Shown here piece by piece: positions 45,728 through 53,481 of a stretch of DNA of 64,000 nt (positions are counted from its first letter, which is position 1; each line of letters opens with the position of its first letter). Below the pieces are notes generated by a model. It searched no databases and had not been told where the DNA came from. It saw only the letters and a program-made list of their open reading frames with translations. The DNA comes from JAVVHH01 sp965276815 (GTDB taxonomy: Bacteria > Pseudomonadota > Alphaproteobacteria > Acetobacterales > Acetobacteraceae), in assembly GCA_965276815.1 (NCBI GenBank), contig CBDIBE010000011.1, positions 310,001-374,000 on the forward strand, given 5' to 3'. Made by a program: the position numbers and the translations under genes.

Positions 45728-45841
45728 AGCAACGTCACATGACTGGCATCGCTGTCGCGGTTCCAGTCATGTGACGAAGTTGCTCGCCAGCCAGATAGCT
45801 AGACCGCCGCTATGCCATAGTCAGGGCGATAGCGGGTCTAG
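45724..45841. repeat. Composite palindromic repeat, copy 2 (intact)
   Basis: The 118-base unit begins and ends with CTAG. Hairpin 1 (45727-45785) has a 20-pair stem, GAGCAAC plus GTCACATGACTGG against CCAGTCATGTGAC plus GTTGCTC, with a 16-base loop and a GAA bulge. Hairpin 2 (45799-45841) pairs CTAGACC with GGTCTAG and GCTAT with ATAGC. The left CTAG contains the stop of the KirBac gene and the right CTAG contains the stop of the convergent hydrolase gene, so the repeat fills the whole gap. A bidirectional terminator role is plausible. Confidence 0.8.
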
Positions 45842-46503
45842 TCGGCGGCGAGCGCCATTGCCTTGCGGGCCATGATCTTGCCCACATGGTCCTCGATCGC
45901 AAGCCCTACCTCGTCGGCATGTGTCGCGAACACATGGTCCGCCCCGGTATAGACCCGGTAGTCGACCTGCACGTTCTTCTGCGTGTTCAGCTTGTCGACG
46001 AGCTTGCGCACGGCCGGCTCGGGGACAAGTTCGTCCGAATCGCCGTGCAACATCAGGCCGCCGCACGGGCAAGGCGCCAGGAAGCCGAAATCATAGTGGT
46101 TGGCCGGGGGCGCGACGCTGACCCAGCCGGAAATCTCCGGCCGGCGCATCAAGAGCTGCATGCCGACGAAAGCGCCAAACGAGTAGCCCGAAATCCACAG
46201 CCCGCCCGAGTTCGGACTGACCATCTGCATCCAGTCGAGCGCCGCCGCCGCGTCGCTGATCTCGCCGAAGCCGCCGTCGTACTTGCCCTGGCTCCGCCCC
46301 ACACCCCGGAAATTGAAGCGCATGACCGAGAAGCCCAGCTTCTGAAAGGACTGATACATTGTGTACGCAATACGATTGTTCATCGTTCCGCCATGCAGCG
46401 GGTGCGGGTGCAAAATGAGCGCGAGCGGCGCTCCCGGCTCCTTTGAATGGTTATAACGTCCTTCCAGGCGCCCATCAGGGCCTGCGAACATGACTTCAGG
46501 CAT
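45838..46503 (-). CDS. Alpha/beta hydrolase (dienelactone-hydrolase-like)
   Basis: The 221-residue protein has the alpha/beta hydrolase order: oxyanion region ILHPHPLHGGTMNN near residue 30, MRFNFRGVGRSQG, the nucleophile S108 in WISGYSFGAF, an acidic residue in MLHGDSDELVP, and the histidine in YTGADHVFA. The ATG at 46503 (MPEVMFAGPDG) is the conserved start; a longer reading from 46563 exists. The substrate is not known. Its stop is in repeat copy 2. Confidence 0.88.
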   Translation of the reverse strand: MPEVMFAGPDGRLEGRYNHSKEPGAPLALILHPHPLHGGTMNNRIAYTMYQSFQKLGFSVMRFNFRGVGRSQGKYDGGFGEISDAAAALDWMQMVSPNSGGLWISGYSFGAFVGMQLLMRRPEISGWVSVAPPANHYDFGFLAPCPCGGLMLHGDSDELVPEPAVRKLVDKLNTQKNVQVDYRVYTGADHVFATHADEVGLAIEDHVGKIMARKAMALAAD

Positions 46504-46752
46504 CGCGTTCCAATCCGTTTCCAGCCTGACCAGGGGGGTTCTGGCCGGCGTTTCATTGTTCAAGGCGGTTCGTGGTCGGCCGAAACCAACCCGGCTCCAC
46601 AGACCTGCTTTGCGTCCCAGCGCGCTTTCACCCAGCCCGTTGACAGTGGAAGCCAGCGTCCAAACATTTCGTCAGCCGACGGTCAGACGCAACGGGCCGG
46701 CGGTCCGCCAAATATAGGCGGATGGGCTGCTGATTCATAATGGATTTGTCGC

Positions 46753-47430
46753 ATGGCATTCATGTTTCTGCGAGAAGCCGTCCAAGCCTACCGTGAACGC
46801 GACCCCGCCGCCCGCTCGGATGCCGAGGTCCTGCTGTGCTACCCAGGGTTGCACGCCGTCCTTTGGCATCGTTTGTCGCACGGCCTTTGGGAGCGCGGCT
46901 TTCGTTTGCCTGGCCGTTTTGTATCCCATATTGCTCGGTGGCTGACCGGGATCGAGATCCACCCGGCCGCCCAGCTCGGCCGGCGGTTGATCATCGATCA
47001 TGGAATGGGCGTCGTGATCGGCGAAACGGCCGAGGTCGGCGACGACGTCTACCTTTATCACCAGGTCACTCTGGGCGGCACGAGCAGCCAGCGCGGCAAG
47101 CGGCATCCGACGCTCGGCAACGGCGTGATCGTCGGCGCCGGAGCAAAGATCCTGGGCGCGATCACCATTGGGGATGGGGCGAGAGTGGGCGCCAATGCGG
47201 TGGTGGTGCAGGCCGTAGTACCCGGCGAGACGGTCGTCGGCATCCCGGCGCGGCCGATCGAGCGGGACCCGCTGAAGCGGGCGGCGCGGCAGCCGAGTTT
47301 CGTCGCTTATGGCACGCCCTGCGAGGGCACGATGGACCCGCTGGTCTGCGCCATCGAGACCTTGCGGGCGGAGGTCCTCGCCCTGGAAGCGCGGGTGGCC
47401 GACCAGCAGCGCTCGCCGGCCGCCGAGTAG
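46753..47430 (+). CDS. cysE: Serine O-acetyltransferase
   Basis: CysE makes O-acetylserine, the carbon skeleton for cysteine. The 225-residue protein is of the short EpsC/SrpH type, with the hexapeptide beta helix and the catalytic segment IDHGMGVVIGETAEVGDD, then YLYHQVTLGGTS. It stands first in a series of cysteine-sulfur genes (two desulfurases, a ferredoxin, mnmA), so it probably supplies cysteine to the desulfurases. The 249 bases before it are non-coding; TTGACA occurs at 46640 but no convincing -10 follows. Confidence 0.92.
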   Translation: MAFMFLREAVQAYRERDPAARSDAEVLLCYPGLHAVLWHRLSHGLWERGFRLPGRFVSHIARWLTGIEIHPAAQLGRRLIIDHGMGVVIGETAEVGDDVYLYHQVTLGGTSSQRGKRHPTLGNGVIVGAGAKILGAITIGDGARVGANAVVVQAVVPGETVVGIPARPIERDPLKRAARQPSFVAYGTPCEGTMDPLVCAIETLRAEVLALEARVADQQRSPAAE

Positions 47431-47434
47431 ATCG

Positions 47435-48505
47435 TTGACTTATCTGGACGCGAACGCAACCGAGCCATTGCGGCCGGAGGCGCGGGCGGCCGTGTTGGCC
47501 GCGCTCGATCTGCCCGGGAATCCGTCCAGCATCCATGCCGCCGGGCGGGCCGCGCGGCGGCGGCTCGAGGATAGCCGGGCCGCGATTGCCGCCCAGTTCG
47601 GCGCCCGGCCGGAAGGCGTGGTGTTCACCTCAGGCGGCACCGAGGCGGACGCGATGGCGGTGGCCGGGCTTGGCGCCGAGCGGCGGCTGATCATCGGCGC
47701 GACCGAGCACGATGCCATCCGCGCCGCCGCTTCCGGCGCGGAGATACTCCCGGTGGATCGCGACGGCGTGGCCGATCTTGCGGCGCTTGCGACGAAGCTG
47801 GCGGCCGGGCCGGCGCTGCTGTGCTTGATGCTGGCCAATAACGAGACCGGGACCATCCAGCCGGTCGCCGCGGCGGCCGCGCTTTGCCAGCGCCATGGGG
47901 CGCTGCTGCACGTCGATGTGGTGCAGGCGGCGGGGCGCATTCCGGTCGACCTCGTCGCGCTCGGCGCCGACAGCCTCGCCGTGTCGGCGCACAAGCTGGG
48001 CGGCCCGAAAGGCGCGGGCGCGCTGCTGCTGGCCGAGGGGCGCGAGATCGGTCCGCTGATCGCCGGCGGCGGGCAGGAGCGTGGCCGCCGCGGCGGCACG
48101 CCGGCCCTCCCCGCCATCGCCGGCTTCGCCGCAGCGGCCCAAGCCGAGCCGGCTCGGCATGGCGAGATGCGGGAGGCGCTCGAGCATGCGGCCGTGGCGG
48201 CCGGCGCGGTCGTGCTCGGCGGGCCCAACCGGCTGGCGAACACGTCCTGCCTGGCGCTGCCCGGGGTTCGGGCGGAGACGCAGGTGATCGCGCTGGACTT
48301 GGCCGGCGTTCAGGTTTCCGCGGGCGCCGCTTGCAGCAGCGGCAAGGTCTCGCGCAGCCACGTGCTCGACGCCATGGGTCTGGACGCTCTCGCCGCCGAA
48401 GCGATCCGCGTCAGCCTACCGTGGAACGCGACCTGGCAGGATGTCGAGGCGTTCAATTTAGCCTATACTGAGATGACGATTCGTCTGAAAAGACGAGCCG
48501 CTTGA
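47435..48505 (+). CDS. Cysteine desulfurase (NifS/IscS-like), first copy
   Basis: A PLP enzyme that takes sulfur from cysteine as a persulfide. The TTG at 47435 gives a 356-residue protein beginning TYLDANATEPLRPEARAAVL. The PLP lysine is K187 in SAHKLGGPKGAG and the catalytic cysteine is C300 in SAGAACSSGKVSRSHVLDAMG. It is shorter and more diverged than the second copy at 49108. It starts 4 bases after cysE. A MazEF-like pair now separates it from the second copy. Confidence 0.87.
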   Translation: MTYLDANATEPLRPEARAAVLAALDLPGNPSSIHAAGRAARRRLEDSRAAIAAQFGARPEGVVFTSGGTEADAMAVAGLGAERRLIIGATEHDAIRAAASGAEILPVDRDGVADLAALATKLAAGPALLCLMLANNETGTIQPVAAAAALCQRHGALLHVDVVQAAGRIPVDLVALGADSLAVSAHKLGGPKGAGALLLAEGREIGPLIAGGGQERGRRGGTPALPAIAGFAAAAQAEPARHGEMREALEHAAVAAGAVVLGGPNRLANTSCLALPGVRAETQVIALDLAGVQVSAGAACSSGKVSRSHVLDAMGLDALAAEAIRVSLPWNATWQDVEAFNLAYTEMTIRLKRRAA

Positions 48506-48521
48506 GCGCAGTGTAAGGCCG

Positions 48522-48767
48522 ATGCCGACCCAAACTCTCCAATTGCGATTGCCCGAGGACCTCGTGCGCAGACTGAAGCGCAGCATACCGGCTGGCGGAC
48601 GAACGGCGTTTGTGCAGCGCCTGTTGGAGCAGGCATTGCCTGCCGACATTTCGGAGAATGATGCGCTTTATGAGGTGGCGCTGGACGTCGAACGCGACGA
48701 GAGACTGGCGGCCGAGATGGCCGAATGGGAGGGAACGGTCGGTGACGGGTTGGCGGTCAAGGAGTGA
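48522..48767 (+). CDS. Putative antitoxin (ribbon-helix-helix)
   Basis: The 81-residue acidic protein begins with a likely RHH DNA-binding segment (LQLRLPEDLVRRLKRSI, then GRTAFVQRLLEQAL) and has a Glu-rich C terminus suited to wrapping a toxin. Its stop TGA overlaps the GTG start of a MazF-like gene, the usual antitoxin-first layout. No specific antitoxin family is certain. Confidence 0.75.
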   Translation: MPTQTLQLRLPEDLVRRLKRSIPAGGRTAFVQRLLEQALPADISENDALYEVALDVERDERLAAEMAEWEGTVGDGLAVKE

Positions 48768-49111
48768 GCCTGCCCCCGAGCTCGCTCACGGTGCGGCGCG
48801 GCGAAGTCTGGTGGGTTGATTTCAATCCCACGCGTGGCGGCGAAATTCAAAAGGTTCGGCCCGCGATTATTCTGTCGGCAAACCCCTTAAACCGGGCACG
48901 GCGCACCGTGATTGTCGTGCCGCTCTCGACGGGCCCGTCGCCACGGCCGCCGATTGTCGTCGCCGCTCCGTCGGCGGGTCCAGACAGCGTCGCAGTGTGC
49001 GATCAATTGCGAGCCGTGGACAAAACCCGGCTCTTGCGTCTCGAAGGATCCTTGACGGACGCTGACTTGCGGGTCGTCGAGCATGGCGTGCGGTCTGTGT
49101 TGGTCCTATGA
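48764..49111 (+). CDS. MazF/PemK-family toxin
   Basis: MazF-type toxins are mRNA endoribonucleases. The 115-residue protein has the fold's conserved start, RRGEVWWVDFNPTRGGEIQK, then VRPAIILS and VIVVPLSTG, and a C-terminal DQLRAVDKTRLLRLEGSL. The start is a GTG overlapping the antitoxin stop, and its own stop overlaps the ATG of the second desulfurase. The toxin is thus wedged, with coupled reading frames, into a sulfur operon. Confidence 0.85.
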   Translation: MSLPPSSLTVRRGEVWWVDFNPTRGGEIQKVRPAIILSANPLNRARRTVIVVPLSTGPSPRPPIVVAAPSAGPDSVAVCDQLRAVDKTRLLRLEGSLTDADLRVVEHGVRSVLVL

Positions 49112-50301
49112 CGCCGCCTACCCATATCGGCGCCATGCGTCCTAACCGGCCCATTTACCTGGACAATCAGGCCACCACGCCCTGCGATCCCAGGGTGGTG
49201 GCTGCCATGCTGCCCTGGTTCACCGAGCGCTTCGGCAACCCGCACAGCGCCGAGCACCAGATGGGGCGCGAGGCCGAGGACGCGGTCGAGGCCGCGCGTG
49301 GCGACGTGGCCGCGCTGATCGGCGCCGAGCCGCGCGAGATCGTGCTGACCTCGGGCGCCACCGAGAGCAACAACATCGCGATCAAGGGCGCCGCACGCCA
49401 CGCGCTGGCGATGGGCGGCACGCGACGCCGGGTCATTACCGCGAACACCGAACATAAATGCGTGCTGGAGAGCGTCGCCGACCTCGCCGCCGAGGGGTTC
49501 GAGCCGGTGGTCCTGCCCGTCGAGCCCGACGGCAGGCTCGACCCGGCCAGGCTGCGCGCGGCGCTCGAAACGCCAACCCTCCTGGTCAGCATCATGGCCG
49601 TGAACAACGAAACCGGCGTGATCCAGGACATTGCCGGTCTCGCCGCTATAGCACGCGCGGCCGGGGCGCTGTTCCTCACCGATGCCGCCCAGGCCGCCGG
49701 CAAGATCCCGCTCAACGTCAGCGGAGCCGACCTGCTGAGCCTTAGTGGACACAAGATCTACGGCCCAAAGGGCGTCGGCGCGCTCTACGTCCGGCGCCGT
49801 CCGCGCGTGCGGCTCGCCCCGCTATTCTCCGGAGGCGGCCAGGAGCGCGGCCTCCGCTCCGGCACCCTGCCGACGCCGCTGATCGTCGGCCTCGGCGAGG
49901 CATGCCGGCTGGCGCGCGCCGAAATGGCGGACGACACCGCCCGTATCGCCTTGCTGCGCGAGCGTCTGCTGACCCGGCTGCGCCAGCGTGTCCCAGTCAC
50001 GGTCAACGGCTCCTGGGAACACCGGATCGCCGGCAATTTGAACCTTACCTTCCCCGCCCCGGCGCTCGACCTGATGCGCGGCGCGCCTGAATTGTGCGTC
50101 TCCACCGGCTCGGCCTGCAGTTCGGCGGCGATCGAGCCGAGTTATGTGCTGCGCGCCCTCGGCCTGGATGAGGATCAAGCCGCACGCACCTTGCGCATCG
50201 GCTTGGGACGTTTTACCAGCGCGGCCGACGTTGATTTCGCCGCCGACGCGCTGGGCGACGCGTTAATCGCTGCACGAGACCTGGCCGGAGCCGAAGCCTA
50301 G
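49108..50301 (+). CDS. Cysteine desulfurase IscS-like, second copy
   Basis: The protein has the IscS features IYLDNQATTPCDPRVVAAML, SGATESNNIAIKG, TEHKCVLES, the PLP lysine K216 in LSGHKIYGPKGVGALY, and the catalytic C337 in STGSACSSAAIEPSYVL. The ATG at 49108 overlaps the MazF stop; an ATG at 49135 (MRPNRPIYLDN) is the more family-like start. It is followed without a gap by a ferredoxin gene, so it probably serves Fe-S assembly and tRNA thiolation by MnmA. Confidence 0.92.
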   Translation: MTPPTHIGAMRPNRPIYLDNQATTPCDPRVVAAMLPWFTERFGNPHSAEHQMGREAEDAVEAARGDVAALIGAEPREIVLTSGATESNNIAIKGAARHALAMGGTRRRVITANTEHKCVLESVADLAAEGFEPVVLPVEPDGRLDPARLRAALETPTLLVSIMAVNNETGVIQDIAGLAAIARAAGALFLTDAAQAAGKIPLNVSGADLLSLSGHKIYGPKGVGALYVRRRPRVRLAPLFSGGGQERGLRSGTLPTPLIVGLGEACRLARAEMADDTARIALLRERLLTRLRQRVPVTVNGSWEHRIAGNLNLTFPAPALDLMRGAPELCVSTGSACSSAAIEPSYVLRALGLDEDQAARTLRIGLGRFTSAADVDFAADALGDALIAARDLAGAEA

Positions 50302-50634
50302 ATGCCGAAGATGACGTTTATCGAGAAGAACGGAGTGCCGCGGGAGGTGGACGCACCCCTTGGCCTTTCGGTCCTGGAGATCGCGCACAAGCACGGCGTC
50401 GACATTGAAGGCGCCTGCGAAGGTTCGCTGGCCTGCTCGACCTGCCACGTGATCGTCGACCCCGCCTGGTTCGTCAAGCTCGCCAAGCCGACCGAAGACG
50501 AGGAGGACATGCTCGACCTGGCCTTTGGGCTCGAGCAGACCAGCCGGCTCGGCTGTCAGATCGTCATGACGCCGGCGCTCGACGGCCTGGTGGTGCGCTT
50601 GCCGTCCAGCACGCGCAACGCGCAGCTCGGATAG
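50302..50634 (+). CDS. 2Fe-2S ferredoxin (ISC type)
   Basis: The 110-residue protein is an adrenodoxin-like ferredoxin with cluster ligands C39, C45, C48 and C85, in the pattern CEGSLACSTC and RLGCQI. The 'LDLAFGLEQTSRLGCQI' region is the ISC ferredoxin hallmark. It begins directly after the desulfurase stop. Its likely role is to supply electrons for Fe-S cluster assembly. Confidence 0.92.
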   Translation: MPKMTFIEKNGVPREVDAPLGLSVLEIAHKHGVDIEGACEGSLACSTCHVIVDPAWFVKLAKPTEDEEDMLDLAFGLEQTSRLGCQIVMTPALDGLVVRLPSSTRNAQLG

Positions 50635-50646
50635 GGGGCGGCTGCG

Positions 50647-51734
50647 ATGCGCATCGTCGCCGCGATGTCCGGCGGCGTGGATAGCAGCGTGGTCGCCGGC
50701 TTGCTCGCCGAGGCCGGCCACGAGGTCATCGGCGTAACGCTGCAGCTTTACGACCATGGCACGGCCAGCGGGCGGAAGGGCGCGTGCTGCGCCGGCCAAG
50801 ATATCGGCGACGCGCGCGACGTAGCGGACCGGATCGGCATCCCGCACTACGTGATCGACGCGGAGGCGCGGTTCCGGCAGGCGGTCATCGACGATTTTGC
50901 CGACAGCTATGCCTCCGGGCAAACTCCGGTGCCGTGCGTCCGCTGCAACCAGAGCGTCAAGTTCACCGACTTGCTGGGGCTGGCACGGGATTTGGGGGCC
51001 GAGGCGATGGCGACCGGACATTATGTCCGCCGGGTCGAAGGGCCGGACGGTCCCGAACTGCACCGGGCGCGGGATCCGCAGCGCGATCAGAGCTGGTTCC
51101 TGTTCGCGACGACGCCGGATCAGCTCGCGTTCAGCCGCTTCCCGCTGGGCGACATGCCGGACAAGGCCGCCGTGCGCGCCCACGCCGCAAGGCTCGGCCT
51201 CCCGGTCGCGGAGAAGCCGGACAGCCAGGACATCTGCTTCGTGCCCTCCGGCAGCTATGCCGATCTGGTCGCCCGTCTGCGCCCGGACGCCGCGGAACCC
51301 GGCGACATCGTCGCGCGCGACGGCCAGGTGCTGGGCCAGCATCGCGGCGTGGCGCATTACACGGTGGGTCAGGGCAAGGGGCTCGGCGCGGCCAGCCTCG
51401 TCGACGGCGCGCGGCAGGCGGTGCTGGAGGTGGATGCGCCACGGCGCCGGATCGTGGTCGGGCCGCGCGAGGCCGGGCGGCTGGTGATCGGGCTGCGCGA
51501 CGTGAACTGGCTCGCCGAGACGGACGCATGGCCTTCGCCTGCGAGGTGAAACTTCGCGCGCGCGAGGCCCCGCATCCGGCCGTCGTGCGCCGGACGGCGC
51601 GGGGCGCGGAGGTCGAGCTGGAGACGCCGGCCTTGGCGGCGCCAGGCCAGGCCTGCGTGATGTATCGGGACAGCCGGGTCCTGGGCGGGGGTTTCATCGC
51701 CCCGCGGATTGACTGGAGCGGATTGACTAAGTAA
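50647..51734 (+). pseudogene. mnmA: tRNA 2-thiouridylase MnmA, with a frameshift near the 3' end
   Basis: MnmA thiolates U34 of the Lys, Glu and Gln tRNAs. The frame from 50647 has the PP-loop AMSGGVDSSV, the nucleophile C100 in PVPCVRCNQSVKF and C197 in DSQDICFVPSG, but it stops at 51549 after SPAR. The conserved C-terminal barrel (MAFACEVKLRAREAPHPAVV to GGGFIAPRIDW) continues in another frame from 51528 to 51734. One missing base near 51526-51528 (GAC GCx ATG) would restore a normal 362-residue protein. This is either a real disabling or tolerated mutation or a sequencing error; the catalytic part is intact. Confidence 0.85.
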
Positions 51735-51773
51735 GCCGGTGTGGGGCATATCCCCGCCCCCGGCGCGTGGTAT

Positions 51774-51848
51774 GGCAGCGTAGCTCAGCGGTAGAGCAGG
51801 GGAATCATAATCCCTTGGTCGGCGGTTCAAATCCGTCCGCTGCTACCA
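51774..51848 (+). tRNA. tRNA with CAU anticodon, probably elongator tRNA-Met
   Basis: A full cloverleaf can be drawn: acceptor GGCAGCG with CGCTGCT (first pair G-U), D arm GCTC-AGCGGTA-GAGC, anticodon stem GGGGA/TCCCT with loop ATCATAA, and T arm GGCGG-TTCAAAT-CCGTC. CCA is encoded. The CAU anticodon could be Met or lysidine-modified Ile; the acceptor stem and lack of initiator features favour elongator Met. Confidence 0.93.
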
Positions 51849-51869
51849 TCATCATCGGAGGCCCCGAAA

Positions 51870-52451
51870 ATGCGGCGTTTGGCAGTTCTATTCGGGCTTT
51901 TGGCCACCCCGGCCCTGGCGCAGAGCGTGGAGCGGCTGCACGGCACCATCATCGCGGCACAGCCCGACCGCATGCAGGTCCAGAGCGAGGATGGGCCAGT
52001 CACCATCATGCTGCCGCAAGACGTCCGCATCGGCGCCGTGGCCAACCGCACGCTCGCCAGCATCAAGCCCGGCGATTTCGTCGGCTCGGCCGCGATCCAG
52101 GGCCGCGATGGGCTGCTGCATGCGCAGGAGGTCCACATCTTCCCAGAGTCGATGCGCGGGACCGGCGAGGGTCATCGGCCGATGGATGAGCCGGAACAGA
52201 CGATGACCAATGCGGCCGTCGACGGGATTGCGCAGGCGGCGGGCGGGCCCGTGCTGCACCTGCGCTATGCCGGCGGCCAGCAGGACATCGAGGTGGGGCC
52301 GGATGTGCGCGTGGTGGAGCTGATCCCCGGCGACCGTTCGATGCTGGTGCCCGGCGCGGAAGTGACCGTGCGGGCGTCGAAGGGCGCGGATGGGGTGCTG
52401 ACGGCGGTCTCGGTGCAGGCGGAGAAGGACGGGGTCAAGCCGCTGCCGTAA
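51870..52451 (+). CDS. Exported hypothetical protein with a duplicated domain
   Basis: The 193-residue protein has a signal peptide ending at LATPALAQ. The mature part appears to be two related beta domains. The first has GPVTIMLPQDVRIGAV, then ASIKPGDFVGSAA and GRDGLLHAQEV. The second has GQQDIEVGPDVRVVELIPG, then LVPGAEVTVRAS and GADGVLTAVSV. The pattern resembles OB-like folds of the DUF5666 type, but I do not assign a function. It starts 21 bases after the tRNA and is convergent with the DUF3297 gene. Confidence 0.75.
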   Translation: MRRLAVLFGLLATPALAQSVERLHGTIIAAQPDRMQVQSEDGPVTIMLPQDVRIGAVANRTLASIKPGDFVGSAAIQGRDGLLHAQEVHIFPESMRGTGEGHRPMDEPEQTMTNAAVDGIAQAAGGPVLHLRYAGGQQDIEVGPDVRVVELIPGDRSMLVPGAEVTVRASKGADGVLTAVSVQAEKDGVKPLP

Positions 52452-52457
52452 TCGCCC

Positions 52458-52736
52458 TCACCCCTGCCCGCTCCCGGAGGGCGAGGGAGTCGTTGGCGCG
52501 GGTTCGCGGAAGTAGGCCTCCACTGTCCCCTGCAGCTTCATCGTCATCGGCCGGCCTTTGCGGTCCACGGTGTTGCCGACCGCCAGGCGCACCCAGCCTT
52601 CGCTGACGCAATACTCCTGCACATTGGTCTTCTCGGCCCCTTTGAACCGCACGCCCACGCCGCGCTCCAATAACGCGGCGTCGTAATGCGGGCTGTCGGG
52701 GTCGGCGGAGAGGCGGTCGGGTGGTGCTTCAGACAT
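52458..52736 (-). CDS. DUF3297 family protein
   Basis: The 92-residue protein matches DUF3297: PDRLSADPDSPHYD at the N terminus, GVRFKGAEKTNVQEYCVSEG, and KGRPMTMKLQGTVEAYF. The role is unknown. The ATG at 52736 is the conserved start. The last residues (TPSPSGSGQG) are encoded by an inverted-repeat sequence at 52467-52484 that closely resembles the one inside cobG, so the tail may have been extended by a small repeat. Confidence 0.85.
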   Translation of the reverse strand: MSEAPPDRLSADPDSPHYDAALLERGVGVRFKGAEKTNVQEYCVSEGWVRLAVGNTVDRKGRPMTMKLQGTVEAYFREPAPTTPSPSGSGQG

Positions 52737-52747
52737 ACCCCCACTTT

Positions 52748-52799
52748 CCACAGCGAAGCGCCGATGTCACGGCCCACAGCGAAGCGCCGATGTCACGGC
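52748..52799. repeat. Two 26-base direct repeats
   Basis: The unit CCACAGCGAAGCGCCGATGT plus CACGGC occurs twice in immediate succession, 52748-52773 and 52774-52799, with no mismatch. It lies in the 100-base gap between the divergent DUF3297 and rnhB starts. It may alter promoter spacing or be a paired binding site; nothing more can be said. Confidence 0.8.
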
Positions 52800-52836
52800 C
52801 TGTCCGAATCGGGGTCACCGCTGCTAGCATCGACCC

Positions 52837-53457
52837 GTGCGGCCAAATTTCAAACGAGAGCGCGCCCATGGCGGGCGGGTGGCAGGGGTGGACGAGGTCG
52901 GGCGCGGTCCGCTCGCCGGGCCCGTGGTCGCCGTCGCCGTCATATTCCCGCGCGGCGTGCCGCGAAAACTCGCGCCGCTGCTCGATGACTCCAAGAAACT
53001 CACCGCAGCGGAGCGCGAGGCTGCGTTTGCGGCGCTGCATGGCAGCGGCGTGGCGGAGATCGCGGTCGGCGCCGCCTCGGTCGGCGAGATCCTGCGGCTC
53101 AACATCCTGCATGCCGCCATGCTCGCCATGCGCCGCGCCGTGCTCCGGCTGCCCGCACTCCCCGACCTCGCCCTTGTCGACGGCAACTGCGCCCCCCTTC
53201 TGCCCTGCCCCGTCGAGTGCTGCATCGGCGGCGACGCGACCTCGCTGTCCATCGCCGCCGCCTCCATCGTGGCCAAAGTCATGCGCGACCGGGCCATGAC
53301 CCGGCTGGCGCAGCGCTACCCGCACTACGGCTGGCACGAGAATGCCGGCTACGGCACGCAAATGCACCGGGCCGCGCTGCACCAGCATGGGCCCTGCCGC
53401 CACCATCGCGCCGCCTTCGGCACCGTCCGCCTGCTCGGGCAAGCCGCCGCGGATTGA
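52837..53457 (+). CDS. rnhB: Ribonuclease HII
   Basis: RNase HII removes ribonucleotides from RNA-DNA hybrids. The 206-residue protein has the catalytic D19 and E20 in GVDEVGRGPLAGPVV, then LLDDSKKLTAAERE, LALVDGN, and ASIVAKVMRDRAM, and the C-terminal YPHYGWHENAGYGTQMH. The start is a GTG. It is followed by ccrM, the normal alphaproteobacterial order. Confidence 0.95.
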   Translation: MRPNFKRERAHGGRVAGVDEVGRGPLAGPVVAVAVIFPRGVPRKLAPLLDDSKKLTAAEREAAFAALHGSGVAEIAVGAASVGEILRLNILHAAMLAMRRAVLRLPALPDLALVDGNCAPLLPCPVECCIGGDATSLSIAAASIVAKVMRDRAMTRLAQRYPHYGWHENAGYGTQMHRAALHQHGPCRHHRAAFGTVRLLGQAAAD

Positions 53458-53481
53458 CGCGGCTTCCGGCGCGTCGGCACG

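Noticed and set aside
46640..46668. Sigma-70 promoter for cysE (TTGACA at 46640)
   Set aside because: The -35 is good but the hexamer at 17 bases (AACATT) is a weak -10, so I do not list it as a feature.
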